A DNA stretch of 27,523 bases, from assembly GCA_964434955.1 (NCBI GenBank), contig CAYSXI010000054.1, positions 1 through 27,523 on the forward strand, read 5' to 3'. The stretch is from JANQLU01 sp964434955 (GTDB lineage: Bacteria; Planctomycetota; Planctomycetia; Pirellulales; Pirellulaceae). Shown piece after piece: positions 9,201-17,429 of this stretch (position 1 is its first letter; each line of letters starts with the position of its first letter). A program made the position numbers and the translations under genes. The notes under the pieces are model-generated. The model did not search any database and had not been told where the DNA came from. It was given only the letters and a program-made list of their open reading frames with translations.

Positions 9201-10853
9201 ATGAATTTTATTGTCCTCAAAAAGCTTTTTGCTTTTCTGTTTGTGATTGGTCTGGTTTGTCCGAACTCCCTTGCCTGGTGTCAATCCAAAGCCGAATCCG
9301 ATTCGCAAAAAAAAACGCTTCGGGATCTTTCCGATCGCGAGTATCAGGAGGCCTTGGATACTTGGGTGCCAAAGGGTTTTCGGCCCGTCGACGCTCAAGT
9401 CAAGGTCGTCGATAACGTCCCACGATTTACCTTGATTCTCGAAAAGCCCGAAAAGACCTCGAGGCAATTGGCAGCTAAGCATGGTTTGGATGATGCAGCG
9501 TACCGCTCTGAATTCTTGCTGAAGACTCAGCTTGGGTTAAACCAAATCGTTCATCGGACTTACACCGTGCACGGTAGGCGACTTCATTTGGCTATCTGGA
9601 AACAGGCTTCGGTTAAGTCAGACGTCCTGAAGGAGCAACTCGAAAAAAGGTGGTCCAAGGCGGGTGATGTTCCGGTGACGGGTCAAGCTGTTCGCGGATT
9701 CGAGCCCGTCGACCAAATGATGCGTGAGCTTTTGTTTGAGCAAAAAATTTCGGGTGCCACGATCGCGATCGGCTACAAGGGCAAGTTGCTTTATTCGCGC
9801 GGCTTCGGTTACGGCGAAGTTGAAAACCAGGTGGCCATGCAGCCGAACGCGCTCATGCGAATCGCGAGCATTTCGAAACCCGTCACCGGCGTGGCCATCA
9901 TGCGATTGGTTCAACAAAAGAAACTTGGTCTCGATGACCCCGTACTCAACTACGTGAGCCACGACCAAGCGAATATCAAGACGTTCGACAAGCGATGGGA
10001 AAAAATAACGATTCGCCACCTGTTGAACCACTCGGCTGGCTTTGACCGAGGAAAGTCGGGTGATCCCATGTTCATGCATTTGCAGGTCGCGAGTTTTCTC
10101 AAGAAGAAATTGCCCGTCGGCACCCGCGATATCATTGATTTCATGTTAAGCCGTAAGCTTGATTTTGACCCGGGCACGAAATACGCCTATTCCAATTTCG
10201 GCTATTGCCTTTTGGGTCGCGTGATTGAAAAAGTAACCGGCAAATCTTACGAATCGTTTGTGCGCGAGGAAATCTTGAAGCCGGCCGATGTCAAACGCAT
10301 GCAAGTGGGTGCGGCGCTTCTGAAACAAAGAGTCAAAAGCGAGCCGATTTACTATTCGCGAAAGCCAGCGAGGGGCATGGGCAGCGTTGGAGACCAGGTC
10401 GGAAAAAGAGTCGCGGTTCAATACGGAGCTTATAGCGTCGTCAACATGGATTCGCACGGCGGTTGGATCGCTTCGTCCGAGGATCTGGTCCGATTCTCAT
10501 TTTTGGCCGACTCTGCCTCCAAAGCGAAAATCTTGAACCCGGATTCGATTCGACAGATGTTTTCAATGCCGGAGTTCAAAAAGGAAGAGCAGAAAAATCG
10601 AAAGGTGAAAAGGTACTATGGTTTCGGCTGGTCCATCGTGGAGTTCGGAAACCGTCAGAAGAACACGTTTCATTCGGGTTCGCTTCCTGGTACCAACTCG
10701 ATTTTGGTTCGCCGCAGCGACGGCTATTGTTGGGCCGTGATTTTTAATTGCCGAAATACCGTCGGCGGCAAGTCCGCGGCGAACACGGTCGATGCGCGAG
10801 TTCATCGTGCGGTCAACCAATCGAAAAAGAACTTGTCCGGCAATCTTCCATGA
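9201..10853 (+). CDS. Secreted serine hydrolase, beta-lactamase (class C / PBP4*-like) family
   Basis: 550 aa with signal peptide 1-27 (LFAFLFVIGLVCPNSLAWC). Residues ~35-150 form an N-terminal domain (GFRPVDAQVKVVDNVPRFTL) resembling the tandem-repeat domain found before some bacterial serine hydrolases. The catalytic domain (~165-545) has SISK with nucleophile Ser223 and Lys226, YSN at 330-332 and HSG at 491-493, the three motifs of class C beta-lactamase-like enzymes. Members include esterases and D-aminopeptidases as well as lactamases, so the substrate is open. The gene starts 12 bp after the cytochrome gene, probably one operon. Cys20 near the end of the signal peptide does not form a clean lipobox. 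An A9 run at 9307-9315 in the first domain is a possible slippage site. Confidence 0.87.
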   Translation: MNFIVLKKLFAFLFVIGLVCPNSLAWCQSKAESDSQKKTLRDLSDREYQEALDTWVPKGFRPVDAQVKVVDNVPRFTLILEKPEKTSRQLAAKHGLDDAAYRSEFLLKTQLGLNQIVHRTYTVHGRRLHLAIWKQASVKSDVLKEQLEKRWSKAGDVPVTGQAVRGFEPVDQMMRELLFEQKISGATIAIGYKGKLLYSRGFGYGEVENQVAMQPNALMRIASISKPVTGVAIMRLVQQKKLGLDDPVLNYVSHDQANIKTFDKRWEKITIRHLLNHSAGFDRGKSGDPMFMHLQVASFLKKKLPVGTRDIIDFMLSRKLDFDPGTKYAYSNFGYCLLGRVIEKVTGKSYESFVREEILKPADVKRMQVGAALLKQRVKSEPIYYSRKPARGMGSVGDQVGKRVAVQYGAYSVVNMDSHGGWIASSEDLVRFSFLADSASKAKILNPDSIRQMFSMPEFKKEEQKNRKVKRYYGFGWSIVEFGNRQKNTFHSGSLPGTNSILVRRSDGYCWAVIFNCRNTVGGKSAANTVDARVHRAVNQSKKNLSGNLP

Positions 10854-10910
10854 TCGTTTTCGCGGGAAGCTCCGAGATTGGTTGGCAGGGCCGAAACGGG
10901 CCGCTGGCGG

Positions 10911-11618
10911 CTAGGTTGAATTTCCTCGATAGTCGGCCCATTCATCCGCCTTGGGCACGCTCAATTCTCCGGTTTCTTTCTCGCTTAAAAACTCGTATTG
11001 GTATTTGACTTCACGCCTGGGTGTTTTTTGCCAAGCGTAGCCCGTAAGTCCAATCCCGACGAGAACCAGCAAGCCCCAAATCCAAGTCGGGGGTTCTTTC
11101 CTGTCGAGCAAAATCCACGTTTCCGTTAACCCGATGCTGGGAATCTGCCCGGCCAACGCGTTGTACTCGTCGACCGGTAAAGACTTGGTTGGGATCAGTT
11201 TTCCCTCGATAACCGCAACGGAATCAATGTGGCGTTTTGTTGACCAAACGTCCTTGAAGCGTTTGGACTTGATGATCACCCGATAGGGACGGGGGCGTAT
11301 TTTGACGGGCTGAGTTTCATCGAAAAGAAGCTCATCCAGCGTGCTTGATTCTTTTCCCCGAGAGAGAATCGGAAAGTAGATCGCGTGATAATCGTTTTGC
11401 GCCAGGACATTGTCCTGGTCGGTCATCACGACGACGTCTTTTTCGACCACGTGGAAATCGCGAATGGCGACGTGTTTTCGAGCCGGTATGTCACCCTGTT
11501 CAATGGCGGAAACGGAAATGGTTTCGGGTGGTCGGTTGTCGTAAATGAGCATTCCAATTCCAACCGAGAGCGCGATCATTCCGGCAGTTGCCAGAAGGAT
11601 TCGGTGAAATCGATTCAT
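10911..11618 (-). CDS. Two-TM hypothetical membrane protein, paralogue of upstream gene
   Basis: 235 aa. TM helix ~7-26, an outside domain ~27-180, a second TM ~182-200 (WIWGLLVLVGIGLTGYAW) and a cytoplasmic tail. The outside domain shares a pattern with the gene just upstream: an IEQG..P..KHV.I.DFHVVE segment, later IYFPI.S, then P.I...E.WIL just before the second TM. I do not recognise the family. It begins four bases after the upstream paralogue stops, so the two are co-transcribed and probably act together. It is convergent with the serine hydrolase gene, with a 57-bp gap that shows no clear terminator. Confidence 0.75.
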   Translation of the reverse strand: MNRFHRILLATAGMIALSVGIGMLIYDNRPPETISVSAIEQGDIPARKHVAIRDFHVVEKDVVVMTDQDNVLAQNDYHAIYFPILSRGKESSTLDELLFDETQPVKIRPRPYRVIIKSKRFKDVWSTKRHIDSVAVIEGKLIPTKSLPVDEYNALAGQIPSIGLTETWILLDRKEPPTWIWGLLVLVGIGLTGYAWQKTPRREVKYQYEFLSEKETGELSVPKADEWADYRGNST

Positions 11619-11622
11619 GTGC

Positions 11623-12216
11623 CTACGCGTTCATCAACGGAAGATGGAATTTCAGGAACACGACGACCAAACCGATCACGCCCATCGCCACCATCCCGAT
11701 CCAGAAATAGGCGGGGCTACGACCCTCTTTCAATATCCAATACCCCCCGCTCTGAATGCCCGGGAAAAATTTCGCCATCTGTGCGAGTTCCTCTTTTTCA
11801 AGCGTATCCGAATGGACGATTTTGCCTTTGACATTTTTAACCGTCAAAAAATATTCGAACGTGTTGTTGGTGGCTTCTTGGGAAGAACTCTGAACGATGA
11901 CCGCGTAGGCAACTGATTCTTTAACATAGATCTCATCGCCCTTGGCCCGCGGGTTGACGATGGGTTCCGTCGATTGAATCGGAAAGTAGACGCATTCGGT
12001 GTCGCCCGCGCCAATTCCTGAACCGGCGGTGCGATAAGCGGCTTGATCCTCGATCACGTAAAAATCGGAGAGACTCACGTGATGGGATGGAGGGGCAACA
12101 CCATTTTCCAGACTCGCCAAATCGGTTTCGACAAAGGAGCGGTTGCTTTCGACAACCGCCATGACACTTCCACCGATAATCACTCCGACCGCAATCAAGT
12201 ATCCCAGGTAATGCAT
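11623..12216 (-). CDS. Two-TM hypothetical membrane protein, paralogue of downstream gene
   Basis: 197 aa. TM helix ~5-22 (GYLIAVGVIIGGSVMAVV), outside domain, second TM ~170-190 (YFWIGMVAMGVIGLVVVFL), short tail. The first part reads LENGVAPPSHHVSLSDFYVIED and later VYFPIQS and GYWILKEG, aligning with the downstream gene in the same order, so the pair arose by duplication. No enzymatic motif is visible. It is the first gene of the pair; the 131 bp separating it from the Cys-rich protein gene upstream show no identifiable element. Confidence 0.75.
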   Translation of the reverse strand: MHYLGYLIAVGVIIGGSVMAVVESNRSFVETDLASLENGVAPPSHHVSLSDFYVIEDQAAYRTAGSGIGAGDTECVYFPIQSTEPIVNPRAKGDEIYVKESVAYAVIVQSSSQEATNNTFEYFLTVKNVKGKIVHSDTLEKEELAQMAKFFPGIQSGGYWILKEGRSPAYFWIGMVAMGVIGLVVVFLKFHLPLMNA

Positions 12217-12347
12217 TTGAAAATTCCGAACAGCTGACGAGAAACATGGGCTTTATTCTGAACGATTCAACATCGGAATCAACCATTCGAAAGAATTGCC
12301 TTTTGCAATTGTTTTCTTGCAATCGCCTATTCCATTGGCTGCGCACG

Positions 12348-12722
12348 CTAGTCGGTGGCCGCTTCCCGTCGAATTCGCTCAACAATTTCCGGCAGGGGGT
12401 ATTCGAGAAGTGGCAAATCCAACTCGGTTAACTCTTTGAGTCGTTTCCATCCTCGTGTCACGAGTTGCTCTCGTTCCTTTACGAAACCGGAATCCAGTTT
12501 CCGCTTGTCAAACTCGTTCTCCAAAAACACCGGTTCAAAATCGTTGTCGACAATGTACTGGGCAAGCGCTGGGTTACAGCGGATATGTTTTTCGTCGGTG
12601 GTGTGCAGCACTTCCGGGTCAAGCAAGCCGATAACGTAACGAAGGTAGAGATCGCTATCGGTGATTTTTCCGACATCTCTGTCGCAAACACAACAGATGT
12701 AGCCTTCGTCGCATTTGGCCAT
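12348..12722 (-). CDS. Small Cys-rich conserved-type protein, 124 aa
   Basis: The N-terminus holds MAKCDEGYICCVCDRDVGKITDSDL (broken here as CDEGYICC then VCDRDV), with Cys at positions 4, 10, 11 and 14, and a further Cys at about 49 next to His47 (HIRCNP). This could be a metal or zinc site. The rest is charged and helical, ending in PLPEIVERIRREA. It is cytoplasmic. I recall very similar small proteins, with SDLYLRYVIG and HIRCNP conserved, in other planctomycetes, but cannot verify that here. It follows dapB by 43 bp on the same strand and may be in the thrC-dapB operon. AGG lies nine bases before ATG 12722. Confidence 0.75.
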   Translation of the reverse strand: MAKCDEGYICCVCDRDVGKITDSDLYLRYVIGLLDPEVLHTTDEKHIRCNPALAQYIVDNDFEPVFLENEFDKRKLDSGFVKEREQLVTRGWKRLKELTELDLPLLEYPLPEIVERIRREAATD

Positions 12723-12765
12723 GTTGGGTACCTGATGCCGCGAAAATGTTTGGAGGCCAGCGGGG

Positions 12766-13557
12766 TTAGATTCCGAGTACGTCCATCATGCTGTAGAGTC
12801 CCGGTTTGGACCGGGCCACAAACTTGGCTGCGGCCAAAGCTCCGAGCGCGTAGCAGTCGCGATTGGAAGCCGCGACATGCAACTCGATCTTTTCGCCCAG
12901 CATGCCGAACAGGATCGTGTGTTGACCAGGGTCGTCACCAGCTCGGATCGCATGATAGCCGATCTCGTTTCGAGGTCGTTGACCGACTTGGCCTTCGCGG
13001 CCGTGAACTTCCTCGAGTCCTTCCATTTGGCTCTTGACGATTTCACCAAATTTCAAAGCGGTGCCGCTCGGCGAATCGGCTTTGAAACGATGGTGGCGTT
13101 CGAGGATTTCGACATCGGCATCGGCGCCCGCGTGGTTGAGTACCCGGGAGGCGATTTCCGTCAGTTTCATCGTGAGATTGACGGCCAAGCTCATGTTCGG
13201 AGCCCAAACGACGGGGATCGAGTCGCCAGCTTGGCGGATTCGGTTGGCGGTAGGTTCACCAAAACCGGTGGTCGCCATGACCAAGCCAATATGCTTTTCG
13301 ATGCATTGATCAACGATTCCGTCGACTGCTTCCGGCAAGGAAAAGTCGATCAGTGCCTGCGGAGCCGAATTCAATTCTGCGCTGAGAAGGACGCCGTTTT
13401 CGGCGACGCCGGCGACGGTTCCGGAATCTTGTCCCAATCGTTGGTGGCCGGAATGCTCCAGCGCGGCGACGAGGTTGAGTTCCGTGTCTTCGCCGGTGAG
13501 TGCGATCAAGCGGCAGCCGACGCGGCCGGCCGCTCCATGAATTGCGATATCGGTCAT
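12766..13557 (-). CDS. dapB: 4-hydroxy-tetrahydrodipicolinate reductase
   Basis: DapB reduces 4-hydroxy-tetrahydrodipicolinate to tetrahydrodipicolinate with NAD(P)H, feeding lysine and diaminopimelate for peptidoglycan. At 263 aa it is of normal length. The nucleotide-binding loop GAAGRVG is at 8-14, ATTGF at 95-99, APNMSLAVN at 119-127, and the substrate signature ERHHRFKADSPSGTA at ~153-167 with catalytic His155/His156 and Lys159 and the SGT loop. It lies 19 bp downstream of thrC on the same strand, consistent with one aspartate-family transcript. Presence of dapB agrees with a DAP-type peptidoglycan. Confidence 0.95.
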   Translation of the reverse strand: MTDIAIHGAAGRVGCRLIALTGEDTELNLVAALEHSGHQRLGQDSGTVAGVAENGVLLSAELNSAPQALIDFSLPEAVDGIVDQCIEKHIGLVMATTGFGEPTANRIRQAGDSIPVVWAPNMSLAVNLTMKLTEIASRVLNHAGADADVEILERHHRFKADSPSGTALKFGEIVKSQMEGLEEVHGREGQVGQRPRNEIGYHAIRAGDDPGQHTILFGMLGEKIELHVAASNRDCYALGALAAAKFVARSKPGLYSMMDVLGI

Positions 13558-13576
13558 TCTGAGTTGACTTTTTCGA

Positions 13577-14977
13577 TTAAGTATTTTGTTTTGCTAATTC
13601 GTCGATCAACTCAATGATCGACGCAAGTTCGTTGGCCACAAGGTGAGGATGATTGCCAAAACTCGATTGGTGGACGCCTCGTGAAGCCAGCTTCTCCTCA
13701 AACATTTTGGGAATGTTCGCATGATACGCAACCGTCACATCGGGATCTTTGAGTTGATGGCCGGTCAAGATACAGACAACCCGCTCGTCCGGGTCAATGA
13801 CACGGTTATCGATGAGCTTCTTGAGCCCCGCAAAGCTCGCCGCGCTCGCGGGCTCACATCCGAGTCCGTGTGCGCCGATCAATGCCTTGGCGTCGACAAT
13901 TTCCTGATCGCTGACTTCTTCGACCACGCCATCACAAACGTCGAGTGCCCTCAAGCACTTGGCCAAATTCACCGGTCGATTGATCTCGATGGCCGAGGCC
14001 AGGGTATCCGCCCGTGCGCTCAAGTTGTCAAAGAACTGGTTGCATTTTTCCCGATCGTATTCACCATGACTCTGGCGAATCTGAAGCTCGTTGTACAAAT
14101 GCGACAGAGTGTTCGCGCCCTCGGCGTTGATCACCGCCAGTTTGGGCGCGCGGTCGATTAACCCAAGATGCAACAACTCTTCGAAAGCTTTTCCAAAGGA
14201 ACTGCTGTTTCCAAGGTTTCCGCCCGGCACAAGGATCCAATCCGGCACCTGCCACTTCAGTGCTTCGAGCACTCGGAACATGATGGCTTTTTGCCCTTCC
14301 AGTCGAAAGGGATTGACGCTGTTGACCAGGTAGATGTTTCGTTGGTTACAAACCTCACGCACTCGGGCCATGGCATCATCGAAGTCTCCGTCGATTTGGA
14401 TGGTCTTGGCCCCGAAGTCGAGTGCCTGCGATAACTTTCCATAGGCAATCTTGCCGCTTCCGATAAAGACGAAACTTCGCATGCCCGAATTGGCGGCATA
14501 CATCGCGAGCGATGCACTGGTGTTACCCGTTGAGGCGCAGGCGGCCTCTTGAGCGGCAACCATCTTGGCATGGGTCATGGCCGCGGTCATGCCGTTGTCT
14601 TTGAAACTTCCGGATGGATTCATGCCTTCGTATTGCAGGAACAACTGCTGTCCCTTAAGGCCCGCCCAAGCCGCCAGGCGGGGCGAATGGCGGAGAAGTG
14701 TCTGTCCCTCTCCAACAGTCACGATGTTCCCGGGATCGGTGAAAGGCAGCAATTCCTGGAATCGCCAAACACCGCTAAACCGAGTCGGCTCATGCCGCTG
14801 AGACCAATACCTTTCAAAATCGCAAAGGTTGGATGGAATTGGGACGCGTTCCCAGTCGTAACGAACATCGAGAAGGTCGCCGCATTTCTTGCAGGAAGTC
14901 AGAGACTCGACGACCTCGTAGGTCGCTTCGCAGTTTTTCCGAATGCACTGTTGAAAAGCCGGGGTGTCTTGGCCCAT
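13577..14977 (-). CDS. thrC: Threonine synthase
   Basis: A PLP enzyme converting O-phospho-L-homoserine to threonine. At 466 aa it resembles the long threonine synthases with an N-terminal Cys segment (C11-x4-C16 and C29-x2-C32, a zinc-ribbon-like pair). The PLP lysine is Lys126 in PSGSFKDNG, the phosphate loop is GGNLGNS, and CASTGNTSASLA lies between. It is the first gene of the apparent thrC-dapB unit. Thirty-four bases upstream of the start sits a perfect 14-bp palindrome that may be an operator. ATG 14977 lacks a strong Shine-Dalgarno. Confidence 0.94.
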   Translation of the reverse strand: MGQDTPAFQQCIRKNCEATYEVVESLTSCKKCGDLLDVRYDWERVPIPSNLCDFERYWSQRHEPTRFSGVWRFQELLPFTDPGNIVTVGEGQTLLRHSPRLAAWAGLKGQQLFLQYEGMNPSGSFKDNGMTAAMTHAKMVAAQEAACASTGNTSASLAMYAANSGMRSFVFIGSGKIAYGKLSQALDFGAKTIQIDGDFDDAMARVREVCNQRNIYLVNSVNPFRLEGQKAIMFRVLEALKWQVPDWILVPGGNLGNSSSFGKAFEELLHLGLIDRAPKLAVINAEGANTLSHLYNELQIRQSHGEYDREKCNQFFDNLSARADTLASAIEINRPVNLAKCLRALDVCDGVVEEVSDQEIVDAKALIGAHGLGCEPASAASFAGLKKLIDNRVIDPDERVVCILTGHQLKDPDVTVAYHANIPKMFEEKLASRGVHQSSFGNHPHLVANELASIIELIDELAKQNT

Positions 14978-15010
14978 GTCGCAACTCGTTGACTTGAAAG
15001 ACGTTAGTTT

Positions 15011-15024
15011 ATCGCAATTGCGAT
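15011..15024. promoter_or_regulatory. Perfect 14-bp palindrome upstream of thrC
   Basis: ATCGCAATTGCGAT is fully self-complementary and ends 34 bp before the thrC start, where a repressor would sit. TAAACT just downstream on the minus strand might be a -10, but no good -35 accompanies it. Regulator unknown. Confidence 0.45.
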
Positions 15025-15290
15025 TTGGCGAAACGAATGGGCCCGTGACGTGCCAAGCGAACGTCCCCTAGGCATCCGCTCCACGCCAACTCGCCTTTCC
15101 GGTGGATCGAGTTTTTGTGGAGCTATCGATTCCAACCCAAGGTCATCCGTGTGGGGAAAATGTTCACAGTTGGCCATGACACATCAGATTTCGCAAGAAA
15201 TCTTAACAATGCGAAGCAGTTTTTTTGGTCGTAAGTGCTTTTGCAGTAACGTCTTATGGATTGGCTTGGCAATGGAGCGGTTTCAATCAT

Positions 15291-15319
15291 TTGACCGTCG
15301 ATATGTGCCTTCCTACAAT
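15291..15319 (+). promoter_or_regulatory. Strong sigma70-like promoter for the dksA-type gene
   Basis: TTGACC (15291-15296) and TACAAT (15314-15319) are separated by exactly 17 bp; each matches the consensus at 5 of 6 positions. Transcription would start near 15326, giving a leader of about 70 nt. It is the best promoter-like sequence I see in the window. The rest of 14978-15394 shows only this and the thrC palindrome. Confidence 0.7.
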
Positions 15320-15394
15320 GTGTCGCTCATTTTATCGGTGGAGAAGTTTAACTCCTCGGATTCCAGCTCCACCATAGCATCTTGGAGAACAGAG

Positions 15395-15769
15395 ATGAAA
15401 AAAAGAGAAATGAAACCCTACAAGGAGTTGCTGCTCGCTCTTCGAGCGCGATTGAGGGGTGATGTAAATACTCTTGCGAATGCCGCTTTGTCCAGCAATA
15501 ACCAAACAGCTGGCAGCAGTTCCTCTTCTGTCCCGAGCCACATTGCTGACTTGGGAAGCGACACCTATGAGCAGCACAATACCCTGCTTTTGATGAGCAG
15601 CGAAGGTGAGGTCCTGGAGCAGATCGAAGAAGCTCTTGAACGGATCGAAGACGGCGTCTATGGTACGTGCATTGAGTGCAACAAGGTCATTCCAAAAACC
15701 CGTTTGAACGCACTTCCTTATACTCCTTACTGTGTGAAGTGTGCGAGTGAACTCGAACAAAACAGCTAA
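15395..15769 (+). CDS. DksA/TraR-family zinc-finger regulator
   Basis: 124 aa, with a helical N-terminal part (~5-85) and a C-terminal C4 zinc finger: Cys92, Cys95, Cys113, Cys116 (CIEC...CVKC). The family binds in the RNA polymerase secondary channel and tunes initiation, often together with ppGpp. Between the helices the tip region reads SHIADLGSDTYEQ, lacking the classical DxxDA of E. coli DksA, so it may be a different branch. The frame is open upstream to 15050, but ATG 15395 has GGAG seven bases upstream, lies after a promoter-like sequence and gives the family's usual length. lspA follows immediately, with possible overlap. Confidence 0.87.
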   Translation: MKKREMKPYKELLLALRARLRGDVNTLANAALSSNNQTAGSSSSSVPSHIADLGSDTYEQHNTLLLMSSEGEVLEQIEEALERIEDGVYGTCIECNKVIPKTRLNALPYTPYCVKCASELEQNS

Positions 15770-15800
15770 CAAAACCTTAGCTATCAACCAGGACGAACGG

Positions 15801-16472
15801 TTGCCAGTCAATCGCTTCGTCCTGTTTTTTGCGCTGATGGTTTTGGGGCTGTCTGCGGACTTGATCACCAAGGAAGTGGTCTTTCAGAAATGCTATCTAC
15901 CTGGTGAAGTTCCCGAGAAGTATTGGTTGATCGACGGCGTCTTTGGGATCGAGACGTCCACGAACGGCGGGGCCCTATTCGGGATGGGGCAAGGCAAGCA
16001 CCAGTGGTTCGCTGCACTTTCCGTTTTGGCGATAACTGCCCTTTGCACCTGGTTGTTTGTCTTCAAAGCGGCCAGGGATCGTTTTCTGACTATCTGTCTT
16101 GGTGTGATCAGCGGTGGAATTCTCGGCAATCTGTTTGACCGAGTCGGACTGGGATTTCGAGAAGGGTACCTCGAAGAAACCAGGTACCATGTTCGTGACT
16201 GGATTCACTTTCGAATTGAGGGCGTGCCATATTTCGACCCTTGGCCAAATTTCAACATTGCCGACTGTTTGCTTGTTTGTGGGGCGGGCGTTCTTTTTAT
16301 CCATGCCCTGTTTTTCGCCAAGCCACAAAAGCCGGCATCCTCGGCCGACAACAAGACTGACCACGCGAATGAAACTGGCAATGCAAAAGAAGCTGGCGAT
16401 GCAAAAAAAGCCGGCGATGCAAATGAAACCGGTCAGTCAAAAACGGTGGGCGAATCAGACGTTTCCAACTAA
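15801..16472 (+). CDS. lspA: Lipoprotein signal peptidase (LspA) with repetitive hydrophilic tail
   Basis: LspA is the inner-membrane aspartyl peptidase that cleaves diacylated prolipoproteins before the lipobox Cys. All conserved boxes are present: SADLITKE, STNGGALFGMG, GGILGNLFDR, VRDWIHF (Asp133) and FNIADCLL (Asp155); the last two give the catalytic pair. Four TM helices can be seen. After the last TM comes an unusual ~50-residue hydrophilic tail of six-residue repeats. The start is uncertain: TTG 15801 has AGGA seven bases upstream and gives a normal N-terminus, while GTG 15741 and 15747 overlap the preceding gene and have no ribosome-binding site. It is co-transcribed with the DksA-type gene. 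Its likely client in view is the LRR lipoprotein at 18281. Confidence 0.9.
   Translation: MPVNRFVLFFALMVLGLSADLITKEVVFQKCYLPGEVPEKYWLIDGVFGIETSTNGGALFGMGQGKHQWFAALSVLAITALCTWLFVFKAARDRFLTICLGVISGGILGNLFDRVGLGFREGYLEETRYHVRDWIHFRIEGVPYFDPWPNFNIADCLLVCGAGVLFIHALFFAKPQKPASSADNKTDHANETGNAKEAGDAKKAGDANETGQSKTVGESDVSN
16365..16433 (+). repeat. 18-bp in-frame tandem array in the lspA 3' end
   Basis: About four units of 18 bp encode ANETGN, AKEAGD, AKKAGD and ANETGQ, adding a hydrophilic six-residue repeat to the LspA C-terminus. The unit length is a multiple of three, so the frame is kept. It resembles the non-coding tandem arrays near other gene ends in this window. Confidence 0.8.
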
Positions 16473-16493
16473 TTGCTTGATTGGCAATCTTTC

Positions 16494-17300
16494 ATGAATT
16501 CAGAATTACGCGACCGCTATTTGTACGCGCAAGAATTTGCCGTCGAGGGTGGAAAGTCGACCCTCGAGTTCTTTCAAAATCGCGATCTCAAAGTTGATCG
16601 GAAAGGAGATGACTCTCCGGTCACCGTCGCCGACCGAAACGCCGAGAAGTTAATTCGTGCCGAGATTGAAGCGAGGTTCCCGGATGACGGCATTGTTGGT
16701 GAAGAGTTTGGCGAGTCGCCGGGGAGCTCCGGATACCGTTGGATCCTTGATCCAATCGATGGAACGAAGTCGTTTATCAGTGGCGTGCCGCTTTTTGGAA
16801 CGATGATTGGCATTGAAGTCGAAACCAAGCCGACAATCGGAGCCATATATTTTCCAGGTTTGGACGAGGGGATTTTTGGTTGCGTCGGCGAGCCTACTGT
16901 TTTTGGTCGTGGTGATCAAATGCAGGAAGCAAAGGTGGCTGATACGGCGAAGTTGTCGGATTCAATTTTCGTCACTTCCGAAGCCAAGACATTCGCGGAG
17001 CGAGGCGCCGGAGACGTCTACCGGCAACTCGAGGACGCCAGCTATGTAACGAGAACCTGGGGCGATGCTTATGGCTACTATCTGGTCGCCACTGGCAGAA
17101 TCGAGTTGATGGTGGATCCGATCCTCAGCATCTGGGATGCGGCTGCCGTCCTTCCAATTTTGGTGGGTGCCGGAGGCGTATTCTGCGATTGGGCCGGTGA
17201 ACCCAGAATCGATGCGGGCGAAGCGATCGGAGCCACGCCTGGTATCGCCGAGGAAGTACTTCAGATTACACGCCGCTACGCCGGAAAATTCGACAACTAG
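16494..17300 (+). CDS. hisN: Inositol-monophosphatase-family phosphatase, HisN-type histidinol phosphatase
   Basis: A Mg-dependent phosphatase of 268 aa. IMPase motifs are in order: GEEFG (69-73), WILDPIDGTKSFISG (83-97, metal Asp86, Asp89) and the C-terminal IWDAAA (213-218, Asp215). TKSFISGVPLFG together with WGDAYGYYLVATGRIELMVD is typical of the subgroup assigned as histidinol-phosphatase, the penultimate step of histidine synthesis, rather than true inositol phosphatases; substrate is therefore inferred. ATG 16494 was chosen; TTG 16473, immediately after the lspA stop, is also in frame. It lies 21 bp after lspA and is likely co-transcribed. Confidence 0.87.
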   Translation: MNSELRDRYLYAQEFAVEGGKSTLEFFQNRDLKVDRKGDDSPVTVADRNAEKLIRAEIEARFPDDGIVGEEFGESPGSSGYRWILDPIDGTKSFISGVPLFGTMIGIEVETKPTIGAIYFPGLDEGIFGCVGEPTVFGRGDQMQEAKVADTAKLSDSIFVTSEAKTFAERGAGDVYRQLEDASYVTRTWGDAYGYYLVATGRIELMVDPILSIWDAAAVLPILVGAGGVFCDWAGEPRIDAGEAIGATPGIAEEVLQITRRYAGKFDN

Positions 17301-17320
17301 TTTCGGCAAGTTTCAAATGA

Positions 17321-17429
17321 GCCGACTACTGCTTCAGCTGTTGGGGCCCGATGACTTCTTCAGCCAGGTGGGCCGGACTCCTTCTTAAGCCGTTGGGACC
17401 CGATTACTTCTTCAGGTGTTGGGGCTTGG
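17321..17429. repeat. ~28-bp degenerate tandem array at the 3' end of the broken Cys-rich gene
   Basis: On the minus strand a core CTGAAGAAGTNATCGGG recurs: once across the last codons and TAA stop of the minus-strand gene, then as GAAGTCATCGGG, as a TTAAGAAGGAGTCCGG variant and as GAAGCAGTAGTCGG. Units are 25-30 bp apart with CCCAAC-type linkers. It fills the gap between hisN and the convergent gene. Confidence 0.65.

Noticed and set aside
8388..9482. 364-aa minus-strand ORF opposite the cytochrome gene
   Set aside because: It is antisense to a gene with two CxxCH sites and a clear family signature, and spans two plus-strand genes; no domain is recognisable.
12877..13617. 246-aa plus-strand ORF opposite dapB
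   Set aside because: DapB motifs on the other strand are complete; the plus frame is a shadow.
15050..15394. N-terminal extension of the DksA-type gene
   Set aside because: The added 115 residues have no domain, contain the sigma70-like promoter, and make the protein longer than its family.
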